Shown here in pieces: positions 1 through 5,274 of a DNA stretch of 8,717 nt. Each line of letters opens with the position of its first letter. Position 1 is the stretch's first letter. Both the position numbers and the translations under genes were made by a program. This stretch comes from an uncultured Sphingomonadaceae bacterium. GTDB lineage: Bacteria > Pseudomonadota > Alphaproteobacteria > Sphingomonadales > Sphingomonadaceae. A model generated the notes under the pieces. That model was given only the letters and a program-made list of their open reading frames with translations, made no database searches and had not been told where the DNA came from. The stretch is from positions 1-8,717 of the forward strand of contig CALLWN010000281.1 of the NCBI GenBank assembly GCA_938016505.1, in the 5' to 3' direction.

Positions 1-66
1 ATCGGCACCATGCACGTGAAACACATGCTTCGCGATATCCAGACCAATCGTGCTAACCTCATTCAC
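1..66 (-). CDS. IS110-family recombinase (transposase), N-terminal fragment cut by window edge
   Basis: Reading the minus strand from a GTG at 66-64 gives 22 codons running off the window: MNEVSTIGLDIAKHVFHVHG then Ala-Asp. The TIGLDIAKxVFxVHG block is the hallmark start of IS110/IS1111 recombinases, and D10 would be the first acidic residue of their RuvC-like DEDD site. These enzymes excise the element as a circle and re-insert it, guided in the IS110 group by a bridge RNA encoded in the element's own end. A purine-rich ribosome binding site (GAGGGAGG, complement of 72-79) lies 5 nt before the GTG, which supports this start; no in-frame ATG fits better. Only the first tenth or less of the protein is visible, so whether the gene is intact cannot be judged. 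Family assignment is confident; the subgroup (IS110 or IS1111) is inferred from the long non-coding stretch upstream. Confidence 0.85.
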   Translation of the reverse strand, partial: MNEVSTIGLDIAKHVFHVHGAD

Positions 67-212
67 GGACGCCTCCCTCAGGTGATCATCGACGACTCAC
101 CTTGGCACAAAGATGCCGTCGGGGGGCGTCCACCCCATCAGTGGGTGGCCGTAAACACAAGCGATTTAACGGGTCCTGAGCCTAGGTGGAGGAATGTCGG
201 GGCTCAGACCAC
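67..212 (-). ncRNA. Candidate bridge RNA / structured leader of the IS110 element
   Basis: The stretch before the recombinase start has no credible gene but holds several stems, read here on the minus strand. (1) GGTCTGAGCC (210-201) pairs with GGCTCAGGACC (182-172), with one bulge and an 18-nt loop. (2) CCACCC (148-143) pairs with GGGTGG (135-130) around a 7-nt loop. (3) AGGTGA (102-97) pairs with TCACCT (85-80) around an 11-nt loop. (4) GGACGCCCCCC (131-121) pairs with GGGAGGCGTCC (77-67), 10 of 11 positions. In IS110-group elements the region directly upstream of the recombinase encodes a bridge RNA with a 5' stem-loop and two internal loops that bind target and donor DNA; position, strand and fold fit. 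Stems 2 and 4 share bases 130-131, so they compete only at their edges. Transcript ends and guide loops are not determinable here. Confidence 0.45.
72..79 (-). promoter_or_regulatory. Ribosome binding site of the IS110 recombinase, within a predicted stem
   Basis: The complement reads GAGGGAGG, 5 nt before the GTG start, and decides that start. Its GGGAGG core lies inside the arm 67-77 that can pair with 121-131, so the site could be hidden in transcripts that begin upstream. Confidence 0.6.
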
Positions 213-231
213 CAAGACTGTTATTACCCAA

Positions 232-286
232 CGCCCGTCATACGCGGACGCCCGCTCATTATTGCCGCGGGAGCTGACGGCGGGCG
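232..286. repeat. Imperfect inverted repeat near the IS110 boundary
   Basis: CGCCC (232-236) pairs with GGGCG (282-286) and GTCA (237-240) pairs with TGAC (275-278), leaving a 3-nt bulge at 279-281. Inside, GCTC (254-257) can pair with GAGC (271-274), or GCGG (244-247) with CCGC (265-268). It may be part of the element end, a palindromic target site, or chance pairing in GC-rich DNA. No second copy was seen in the window. Confidence 0.35.
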
Positions 287-308
287 GACCACGCCACATA
301 CTTGCAAC

Positions 309-336
309 TTGACAATCCCCAACCTTTGTTTAATCT
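309..336 (+). promoter_or_regulatory. Possible sigma70-type promoter for the PEP-CTERM gene
   Basis: A perfect -35 hexamer TTGACA (309-314) is followed after 16 nt by TAATCT (331-336), or after 14 nt by TTTAAT (329-334). Neither -10 is strong. It sits 30-60 bases before the start of the PEP-CTERM gene, in locally AT-rich DNA. The -35 match may be chance. Confidence 0.3.
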
Positions 337-352
337 CCTGATGGGAGCAGTC

Positions 353-358
353 AAGGAG
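353..358 (+). promoter_or_regulatory. Ribosome binding site of the PEP-CTERM gene
   Basis: AAGGAG is placed 9 nt before the ATG at 368 but only 3 nt before the in-frame ATG at 362, which favours 368 as the start. Confidence 0.7.
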
Positions 359-367
359 TATATGTCC

Positions 368-1066
368 ATGGCATATAACAGTCTGTTTATTCGAATTTTC
401 CTGATCTTTTCAGTAATGACGTCTGCGTCGCCGTTGGGTGCAACTGTCCATACAATAAATTGGGTGCCACCCTATAACCATAATGAGACTATTGAGATAA
501 CAATCGGTGGACTTTCGTCAAATGATAATTTGCAAGCCAAGGCCGATTCTACTATATTTATCGCTGGTTGGTCGTGGATAAAGTATTATTCGGGAGATGC
601 TGATCCATGGAGGATGTGGTGGACTGATCTTATGACTGGGGATCTTGTCAATCTTGTTTCTGGTGAGACATCCTGGAATTCGCGTGTTCTTGTGTACTCT
701 GGTTATGGCGCAGGGCCCCTTCTTGGTTACTCCATAGGTGCGCGCCTGACGCAAACTCGCGATTCTGGGGTGTTGACTATTCACTTTCGAAGTGCTTTGA
801 GAGATCAGTGTGGTATTGCTCCCTATGCCAGAATTGAATACGCTTATTGCTGGGGAAGTTTCTTCGGGCCTGTTGGGGGAGATTCGGTCATCGCCGAAAT
901 TGAGCTCTCAACCACAAGCCCTTCCTCGTTCGTCGAAGTGCGTACTTTTCGGTGGACAGGACCAGCGCTGCCCGAACCGGCCGCGTGGGCGATGATGGTC
1001 GCGGGCTTCGGCCTTGTCGGCGGGGCGCTGCGGCGGCGGGGGCACGTGGCAGCCACTGCCGGGTGA
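368..1066 (+). CDS. PEP-CTERM (PEPxxWA) sorting-domain secreted protein
   Basis: This 232-residue protein begins with a signal peptide: a short polar N-terminus, a hydrophobic core FIRIFLIFSVM (about 7-17), and a likely cleavage site after SASPLGA (19-25). It ends with a PEP-CTERM tail: PEPAAWA at 202-208, a hydrophobic stretch through AGFGLVGGAL (212-221), then RRR (222-224). In this family the tail is recognised by an exosortase or related system at the inner membrane, and mature proteins are often surface or exopolysaccharide-associated. The middle section is rich in Trp, Tyr and Gly and has two cysteines (C148, C161); I recognise no named domain in it. No exosortase gene is in the window. 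ATG 368 is preferred for its ribosome binding site spacing; ATG 362 would add only Met-Ser. The body is AT-rich (47 of 120 bases G or C in 481-600) while the tail from about 900 onward is GC-rich like the downstream genes, which suggests acquisition or a composite origin. Confidence 0.85.
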   Translation: MAYNSLFIRIFLIFSVMTSASPLGATVHTINWVPPYNHNETIEITIGGLSSNDNLQAKADSTIFIAGWSWIKYYSGDADPWRMWWTDLMTGDLVNLVSGETSWNSRVLVYSGYGAGPLLGYSIGARLTQTRDSGVLTIHFRSALRDQCGIAPYARIEYAYCWGSFFGPVGGDSVIAEIELSTTSPSSFVEVRTFRWTGPALPEPAAWAMMVAGFGLVGGALRRRGHVAATAG

Positions 1067-1106
1067 GGGTTGCGTCGGGTCCGCCGGCGCGGCACAACTG
1101 GCGCCC

Positions 1107-2585
1107 GTGGGCGCTGCGTTCGATGAAATGTTCGGCACCGGAGGCTATCCGGAAACGGTGGATCCTGCGGCATGCCGCGCGGCCTATGCGCTGGTCGCCG
1201 CCTGGCTCGCTGCTTCGACCCCGGAGCTTCTCGAAACCCGCCGCCGCCAGGCCGAGCTGTTCTTCCGCCGCATCGGCATCACCTTCGCCGTCTACGGCGA
1301 CCCCGATGCCGACGAGCGTCTCATCCCCTTCGACATCATTCCGCGCATCCTGTCCTCAGCCGAATGGGCGCTGGTCGAGGAAGGGCTGAAGCAGCGGGTC
1401 GCAGCGCTCAACGCCTTCTGTGCCGATGTCTATGGCAGCCGCGAGATCCTGCGCGCCGGCCTCGTGCCCGAGGACCTCATTCTCGCCAACCCGCAGTTTG
1501 CGATCGGGCAGGTCGGCTTCCGGCCGGCAGGCGACGTCTGGGTTCACATAGCCGGGATCGACCTCGTGCGCACCGGGCCGGGCGAATTCATGGTGCTCGA
1601 GGACAATGCCCGAACGCCTTCGGGTGTCTCCTACATGCTCGAGAACCGGGAAGTCATGCTCCGCCTCGTGCCCGAGCTCATCACCGGCGAGACCGGCGAG
1701 GGCGGGGTGCGGCCGGTTGAGACCTATCCCGAACAGCTCTACGCGTCGCTCCGGTCGGTGGCGCCGCCCGGCTGCCGCGGCGAGCCGACGCTGGCCCTCC
1801 TCACCCCGGGGCTGCACAACAGCGCCTATTACGAACATAGCTTCCTCGCCGACAAGATGGGGATCGAACTCGTCGAAGGCTCCGACCTGTTCGTCCATGA
1901 CGATGTGCTCTTCATGCGGACGACAGCAGGGCCGGCGCGGATCGACGTGCTCTACCGCCGCGTTGACGACGCCTTCCTCGACCCGCTGGTGTTCCGCCCC
2001 GACACCGTGCTGGGCGTGCCGGGCCTGGTGCGGGCCTGCCATGCCGGGAACCTGACCCTTGCCAACGCTATCGGCACCGGAGTCGCCGACGACAAGGCGA
2101 TCTACAGCTACATGCCCGAGATCGTCCGCTTCTACACCGGCCGCGACCCCATCCTCCCCAATGTGCCGACCTGGCGCTGCCGCGAGCCCGACGCGCTCGC
2201 CGAAGTGCTCGATCGCCTCCCCGAGCTGGTGGTGAAGGAAGTGGACGGTTCGGGCGGCTACGGCATGCTCGTTGGCCCCCACGCCACCGCCGCCGAGATC
2301 GAAGCCTTCCGCGCCAAGCTGAAGGCGGCACCGGCAAAGTTCATCGCCCAGCCGACGCTCGCGCTTTCCACCTGCCCGACGCTCACCGACAGCGGCATTG
2401 CCCCGCGCCATGTCGACCTGCGGCCGTTCATCCTGACCGGGGCTGGCGGTTCCACCGTTCTTCCGGGCGGCCTCACCCGGGTCGCGATGCGGGCCGGTTC
2501 CCTTGTCGTCAACTCGAGCCAGGGCGGCGGCACGAAGGACACCTGGGTGCTCGGCCCGCGCGACAGCGCAGGCGGGCCCGGCTGA
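1107..2585 (+). CDS. Circularly permuted type 2 ATP-grasp protein (COG2308, DUF404/DUF407)
   Basis: From a GTG start the product has 492 residues, near the family's usual length. Family landmarks run in order: AAFDEMF near the N-terminus (3-9), ERLIPFDIIPRIL (70-82), VLEDNARTPSG (163-173), RIDVLYRRVDD (278-288), a nucleotide-binding stretch LVVKEVDGSGGYGM (374-387) with the expected Lys377, RHVDLRPF (434-441) and a Gly/Ser-rich C-terminal block (454-482). ATP-grasp enzymes activate a carboxylate as an acyl phosphate and join it to an amine; this branch is predicted to form amide bonds in peptides, and its substrate is not known to me. The start is uncertain: the frame is open back to a TTG at 1014 inside the previous gene, GTG 1107 keeps the conserved FDEM motif, ATG 1128 would cut into it, and no good ribosome binding site precedes any of them. 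The gene overlaps the next by 1 nt (TGATG), so translational coupling is likely. Confidence 0.92.
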   Translation: MGAAFDEMFGTGGYPETVDPAACRAAYALVAAWLAASTPELLETRRRQAELFFRRIGITFAVYGDPDADERLIPFDIIPRILSSAEWALVEEGLKQRVAALNAFCADVYGSREILRAGLVPEDLILANPQFAIGQVGFRPAGDVWVHIAGIDLVRTGPGEFMVLEDNARTPSGVSYMLENREVMLRLVPELITGETGEGGVRPVETYPEQLYASLRSVAPPGCRGEPTLALLTPGLHNSAYYEHSFLADKMGIELVEGSDLFVHDDVLFMRTTAGPARIDVLYRRVDDAFLDPLVFRPDTVLGVPGLVRACHAGNLTLANAIGTGVADDKAIYSYMPEIVRFYTGRDPILPNVPTWRCREPDALAEVLDRLPELVVKEVDGSGGYGMLVGPHATAAEIEAFRAKLKAAPAKFIAQPTLALSTCPTLTDSGIAPRHVDLRPFILTGAGGSTVLPGGLTRVAMRAGSLVVNSSQGGGTKDTWVLGPRDSAGGPG

Positions 2586-3526
2586 TGCTCTCGCGCAATG
2601 CCGCCAACCTCTTCTGGCTTGGCCGCTATGTCGAGCGGGCCGACTATCTGTGCCGGCTTCTCGGCGCAACAGTCAGGCTGGCCGCGCTCCCTGCGACCCA
2701 TGGCGGCGCAGGCACCGCCTGGGAGGCCGCGCTCAAGTCGGCGAGCGCAGCGGATGCGTTCGGCGCGACCGGGCGGCCGATCACCGACGGCGAGGTGGCC
2801 CGCTTTCTCGCAGTCGACCCGGGCAATGCGAGTTCGATCCGCTGCTGCCTCGAACACGCCCGGACCAACGCCCGCGCGCTCAGGACCGCGCTCACGGCCG
2901 AAACCTGGGAAGCGATCAACAGCGCCTGGATCGAAGTCCAGCGCTTCGGCACGACTGTGGCCGAGCCAATCACGCTGATGCGCCTGGTCGAGACGGTCAA
3001 GCAGTCGCTGCTCGCCTTCGATGGGGCCGCACATCGCAACCAGCTGCGCGAGTCGACCTACTGGTTCATGCGGCTGGGCACCTCGCTCGAGCGCGCCGAC
3101 AACACGGCGCGGCTGCTCGACCAGAAATACCATATCCTGCTGCCGCGCACCGAGCCTGTCGGCGGCAGCCTCGACTATTTCCAGTGGACGACCCTGTTGC
3201 GCACCGTCTCGGCGCTCACCGCCTATCGCTGGGTCTACAGGGATGCCATCAAGCCGTGGCTGGTGGCCGACCTCCTCATCCTCAAGAAGCCGATGCCCCG
3301 CTCGCTCGCGGCCTGCTACGAGGACACTGTCTTCTATCTGGACCGGCTCGCGCTCGACCGGGGCCGACAGGGGCCAGCCAACCGACTTGCGGTTGCCGGG
3401 CTCAAGCGGCTGGAGGCGGAGACGATCGACACGCTGTTCCAGGGCGGGCTGCACGAGTTCCTGCTCGGGTTCATTGCCGACAACAACGCACTTGGCGACG
3501 CGATCGCCGAACAGCATCTGTTCTGA
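2585..3526 (+). CDS. Alpha-E domain protein (DUF403, COG2307)
   Basis: This 313-residue, mostly helical, soluble-looking protein starts MLSRNAANLFWLGRYVERAD, the signature opening of the alpha-E (DUF403) family. A related motif recurs at mid-length: LGRYVERAD at 12-20 matches LGTSLERAD at 164-172, which suggests two similar helical halves. No catalytic site or signal peptide is visible. Across bacteria this family sits next to, or is fused with, the circularly permuted ATP-grasp protein, so it is probably a structural or substrate-binding partner of that enzyme; this rests on gene association rather than a known reaction. The ATG at 2585 overlaps the stop of the ATP-grasp gene by one base, and a 13-nt gap leads to the transglutaminase gene. 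The C-terminus (GFIADNNALGDAIAEQHLF) is intact. Confidence 0.92.
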   Translation: MLSRNAANLFWLGRYVERADYLCRLLGATVRLAALPATHGGAGTAWEAALKSASAADAFGATGRPITDGEVARFLAVDPGNASSIRCCLEHARTNARALRTALTAETWEAINSAWIEVQRFGTTVAEPITLMRLVETVKQSLLAFDGAAHRNQLRESTYWFMRLGTSLERADNTARLLDQKYHILLPRTEPVGGSLDYFQWTTLLRTVSALTAYRWVYRDAIKPWLVADLLILKKPMPRSLAACYEDTVFYLDRLALDRGRQGPANRLAVAGLKRLEAETIDTLFQGGLHEFLLGFIADNNALGDAIAEQHLF

Positions 3527-3539
3527 CCGCGGGGCAAGG

Positions 3540-4403
3540 ATGCAGCTTCTGATCGACCACCGGACGGTGTACCGTTACGAGGTGCCGGCGGCAGGCATTG
3601 TCCAGGTGCTCCGGCTCACGCCGCGGGCCTGTGACAGCCAGGCCATCCTGCGCTGGCGGGTCGATGTCGAGGCCGACGGCGCCATCAAGCGCTTCACCGA
3701 TGCCCACGGCAATCTTGCCCACATGTTCTATGCCGACGGCCCGATCGAGGAGCTGGCGATCGCGGTTGCCGGCGAGGTGCTGACGACCGACACCGCCGGC
3801 GTGGTCGGCGCCGGCGAGGATCCGCTGCCGCTGGGCGTCTACCTGCGCTCGACCCCGCTCACCACGGCCGATCCCGCGCTCGCCGCCTTCGCCCGGACCC
3901 TCGGCCACGACAACCCGCTGACCCGCGCCCATCTCCTGATGGAGGCGATCCACGAGCGCCTGGTCTTCGACCCCGACATCACCCACAGCGCGACCGATGC
4001 TGCGACCGCGTTCCGGCTCGGACGGGGCGTGTGCCAGGACCTTTCGCAGGTGATGGTCACGGTCGCCCGGCTGCTCGGCACGCCGGCACGCTATGTCTCC
4101 GGCCATTTCGCCATGCCCAACCACCCCGAGCAGGAAGCAGCCCACGCCTGGGCCGAACTTCATCTGCCCGATCTCGGCTGGGTGGGGTTCGACCCGACCC
4201 ACGGCATCTGCGCCAGCGAAAGCCATGTCCGGATCGCGGTCGGGCTCGATTCGCTCGACGCGGCACCGGTCCGCGGGACCCGGCGCGGCGGAGGCGCCGA
4301 ACAGCTTTCCGTTCTCGTCCACGGCCGCAGCTTCGGCGAACCCGCCCAGCCGCACATCCCGGACGAGCAGGACCCTGTCCGGCACCAGGAGCAGCGGCAA
4401 TGA
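3540..4403 (+). CDS. Transglutaminase-like cysteine protease family protein (Bact_transglu_N + transglut_core)
   Basis: The 287-residue product opens with MQLLIDHRTVYRYEVP, the start of the bacterial transglutaminase-like N-terminal domain (about 1-90), followed by a papain-fold core (about 110-235). The core shows a full catalytic triad: Cys165 in GRGVCQDLSQ, His202 in AAHAWAEL and Asp218 in FDPTHG. Members of this superfamily hydrolyse or exchange amide bonds. Next to an ATP-grasp enzyme it is thought to process the peptide or isopeptide products that enzyme makes; this is inference from gene clusters. No signal peptide is seen, so it should act in the cytoplasm with its partners. ATG 3540 is chosen because homologues begin here; GGGG at 3531-3534 is a modest ribosome binding site. 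The last 40 or so residues are a charged, low-complexity tail beyond the core. The stop overlaps the next start by 4 nt (ATGA). Confidence 0.92.
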   Translation: MQLLIDHRTVYRYEVPAAGIVQVLRLTPRACDSQAILRWRVDVEADGAIKRFTDAHGNLAHMFYADGPIEELAIAVAGEVLTTDTAGVVGAGEDPLPLGVYLRSTPLTTADPALAAFARTLGHDNPLTRAHLLMEAIHERLVFDPDITHSATDAATAFRLGRGVCQDLSQVMVTVARLLGTPARYVSGHFAMPNHPEQEAAHAWAELHLPDLGWVGFDPTHGICASESHVRIAVGLDSLDAAPVRGTRRGGGAEQLSVLVHGRSFGEPAQPHIPDEQDPVRHQEQRQ

Positions 4404-5182
4404 CCTACTGCGTTGGCCTCCTCGTGAAAGAAGGCCTCATCATGCTTGCCGACAGCCGGACCAATGCCGGCATCGACAACATCTCGCTCTACCGGAAGCT
4501 CCGGGTCTTTGGCGAGGAAGGCAAGCGCATCGTCGCGATCGCCTCGGCCGGGTCGCTCTCGGTCACCCAGGCTGCGATCAACAAGCTGCGCGAAGGCGTG
4601 AGGATCCCGGGGCGCGACGGCCTGTTCTTCGTCGAGACGGCGCCGTCGATGTTCCGGGTTGCCGAAGTGGTCGGCCATGCGCTGAAGCAGGCTCGCCACG
4701 AGATCGACGAAACCGTGGACAATGAGGCAGTGGCGACGGGCGCCTCCTTCCTGGTCGGCGGGTCGATCGGCGGCGGGGCACCGGCATTGTTCCTGATCTA
4801 CGGCGAGGGCAATTTCATCGAATGCGGGATCGAGACGCCCTATCTCCAGATCGGCGAGCTGAAATACGGCAAGCCCATCCTCGACCGGCTGCTGCTTTAC
4901 CGCACGCCGCTTGTCGAAGCCCTGAAGCTCGGCATCCTTTCGATGAACTCCACGATCAAGTCGAACCTCTCGGTCGGGCTTCCGGTCGATCTGCTCGTGC
5001 TGAAACCCGGACACTCGGCTGCCGCCACCTTCCGGATCGAGGAGGGCGACCCCTATTATCAGGAGCTTGGGCTGAGATGGCAGCTCGGGCTCCAGGAAGC
5101 GCTCGATACAATCCCCAATCCGCCCTACCTTCCCAAGGCTGATGCGCCCACTGTGGCAAAGCCGCAACAGCGGGCGGGATAG
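4400..5182 (+). CDS. Anbu, proteasome-type N-terminal-nucleophile hydrolase (COG3484)
   Basis: The 260-residue protein begins MTYCVGLLVKEGLIMLADSR. After removal of Met1, Thr becomes residue 1 as the N-terminal nucleophile, with Asp17 (in ADSRTNAG) and a Lys at mature position 32 (YRKL), close to the Thr1/Asp17/Lys33 site of proteasome beta subunits. IASAGSLSVTQAAINKL (about 50-66) matches the SAGNLATTQ-like block of Anbu proteins. Anbu (ancestral beta subunit) forms an open ring-like assembly related to HslV and the 20S proteasome; its natural substrate is not settled. In many bacteria it is found with the same ATP-grasp, alpha-E and transglutaminase genes, as here. A good ribosome binding site AGGAG (4387-4391) lies 8 nt before the ATG, although the start overlaps the previous stop. 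It is the last gene of the operon. The C-terminus is Pro/Lys-rich and slightly extended. Confidence 0.93.
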   Translation: MTYCVGLLVKEGLIMLADSRTNAGIDNISLYRKLRVFGEEGKRIVAIASAGSLSVTQAAINKLREGVRIPGRDGLFFVETAPSMFRVAEVVGHALKQARHEIDETVDNEAVATGASFLVGGSIGGGAPALFLIYGEGNFIECGIETPYLQIGELKYGKPILDRLLLYRTPLVEALKLGILSMNSTIKSNLSVGLPVDLLVLKPGHSAAATFRIEEGDPYYQELGLRWQLGLQEALDTIPNPPYLPKADAPTVAKPQQRAG

Positions 5183-5261
5183 TCGCTGCTTCTTCCTCTT
5201 CCCGGCGACAGCCCCTTTTCGGTTTGATGACAGCCGGCATAAGCTGACCTCGCGTTATTCA

Positions 5262-5267
5262 GGGGGA
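5262..5267 (+). promoter_or_regulatory. Ribosome binding site of the TonB-dependent receptor
   Basis: GGGGGA lies 7 nt before the GTG at 5275. It supports this non-ATG start, which gives a complete signal peptide. The 92-bp gap after Anbu holds no convincing -35/-10 pair or terminator. Confidence 0.6.
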
Positions 5268-5274
5268 AGCAAGC

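Larger units (their letters stand above)
1..210 (-). mobile_element. IS110-family insertion sequence, left end (partial)
   Basis: The recombinase start and the structured leader before it mark the left end of an IS110-like element extending leftward out of the window. The minimal extent given here runs to the outermost clear stem (172-182 with 201-210). The true end may lie further right, anywhere up to about 340. IS110 elements lack true terminal inverted repeats and usually make no target duplication, so the boundary cannot be fixed from one end. Confidence 0.65.

Noticed and set aside
10..312. Plus-strand 100-codon open frame at the left edge
   Set aside because: It runs antisense to the IS110 recombinase start and its structured leader, has no ribosome binding site and resembles no family I know.
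301..360. Minus-strand TTGACT...TAAACA as a promoter reading into the IS element
   Set aside because: The -10 match is poor and the element boundary is unknown, so it cannot be told from chance.
1023..1118. Direct repeat GGGCGCTGCG at 1023-1032 and 1109-1118
   Set aside because: A 10-base GC-rich match within 100 bp is near chance level here and lies inside or next to coding sequence; not taken as an attachment site or target duplication.
1356..2669. 437-codon minus-strand frame opposite the ATP-grasp gene
   Set aside because: Same antisense effect; the plus-strand frame carries clear family motifs.
5182..5220. Possible terminator after Anbu (GTCGC at 5182-5186 pairing with GCGAC at 5205-5209, then CCCCTTTTC)
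   Set aside because: Only a 5-bp stem with an 18-nt loop and a short T run; too weak to call.
5224..5260. TTGATG at 5224-5229 as a -35 for the TonB receptor
   Set aside because: No -10-like hexamer at 16-18 nt; the nearest AT-rich piece is too far downstream.
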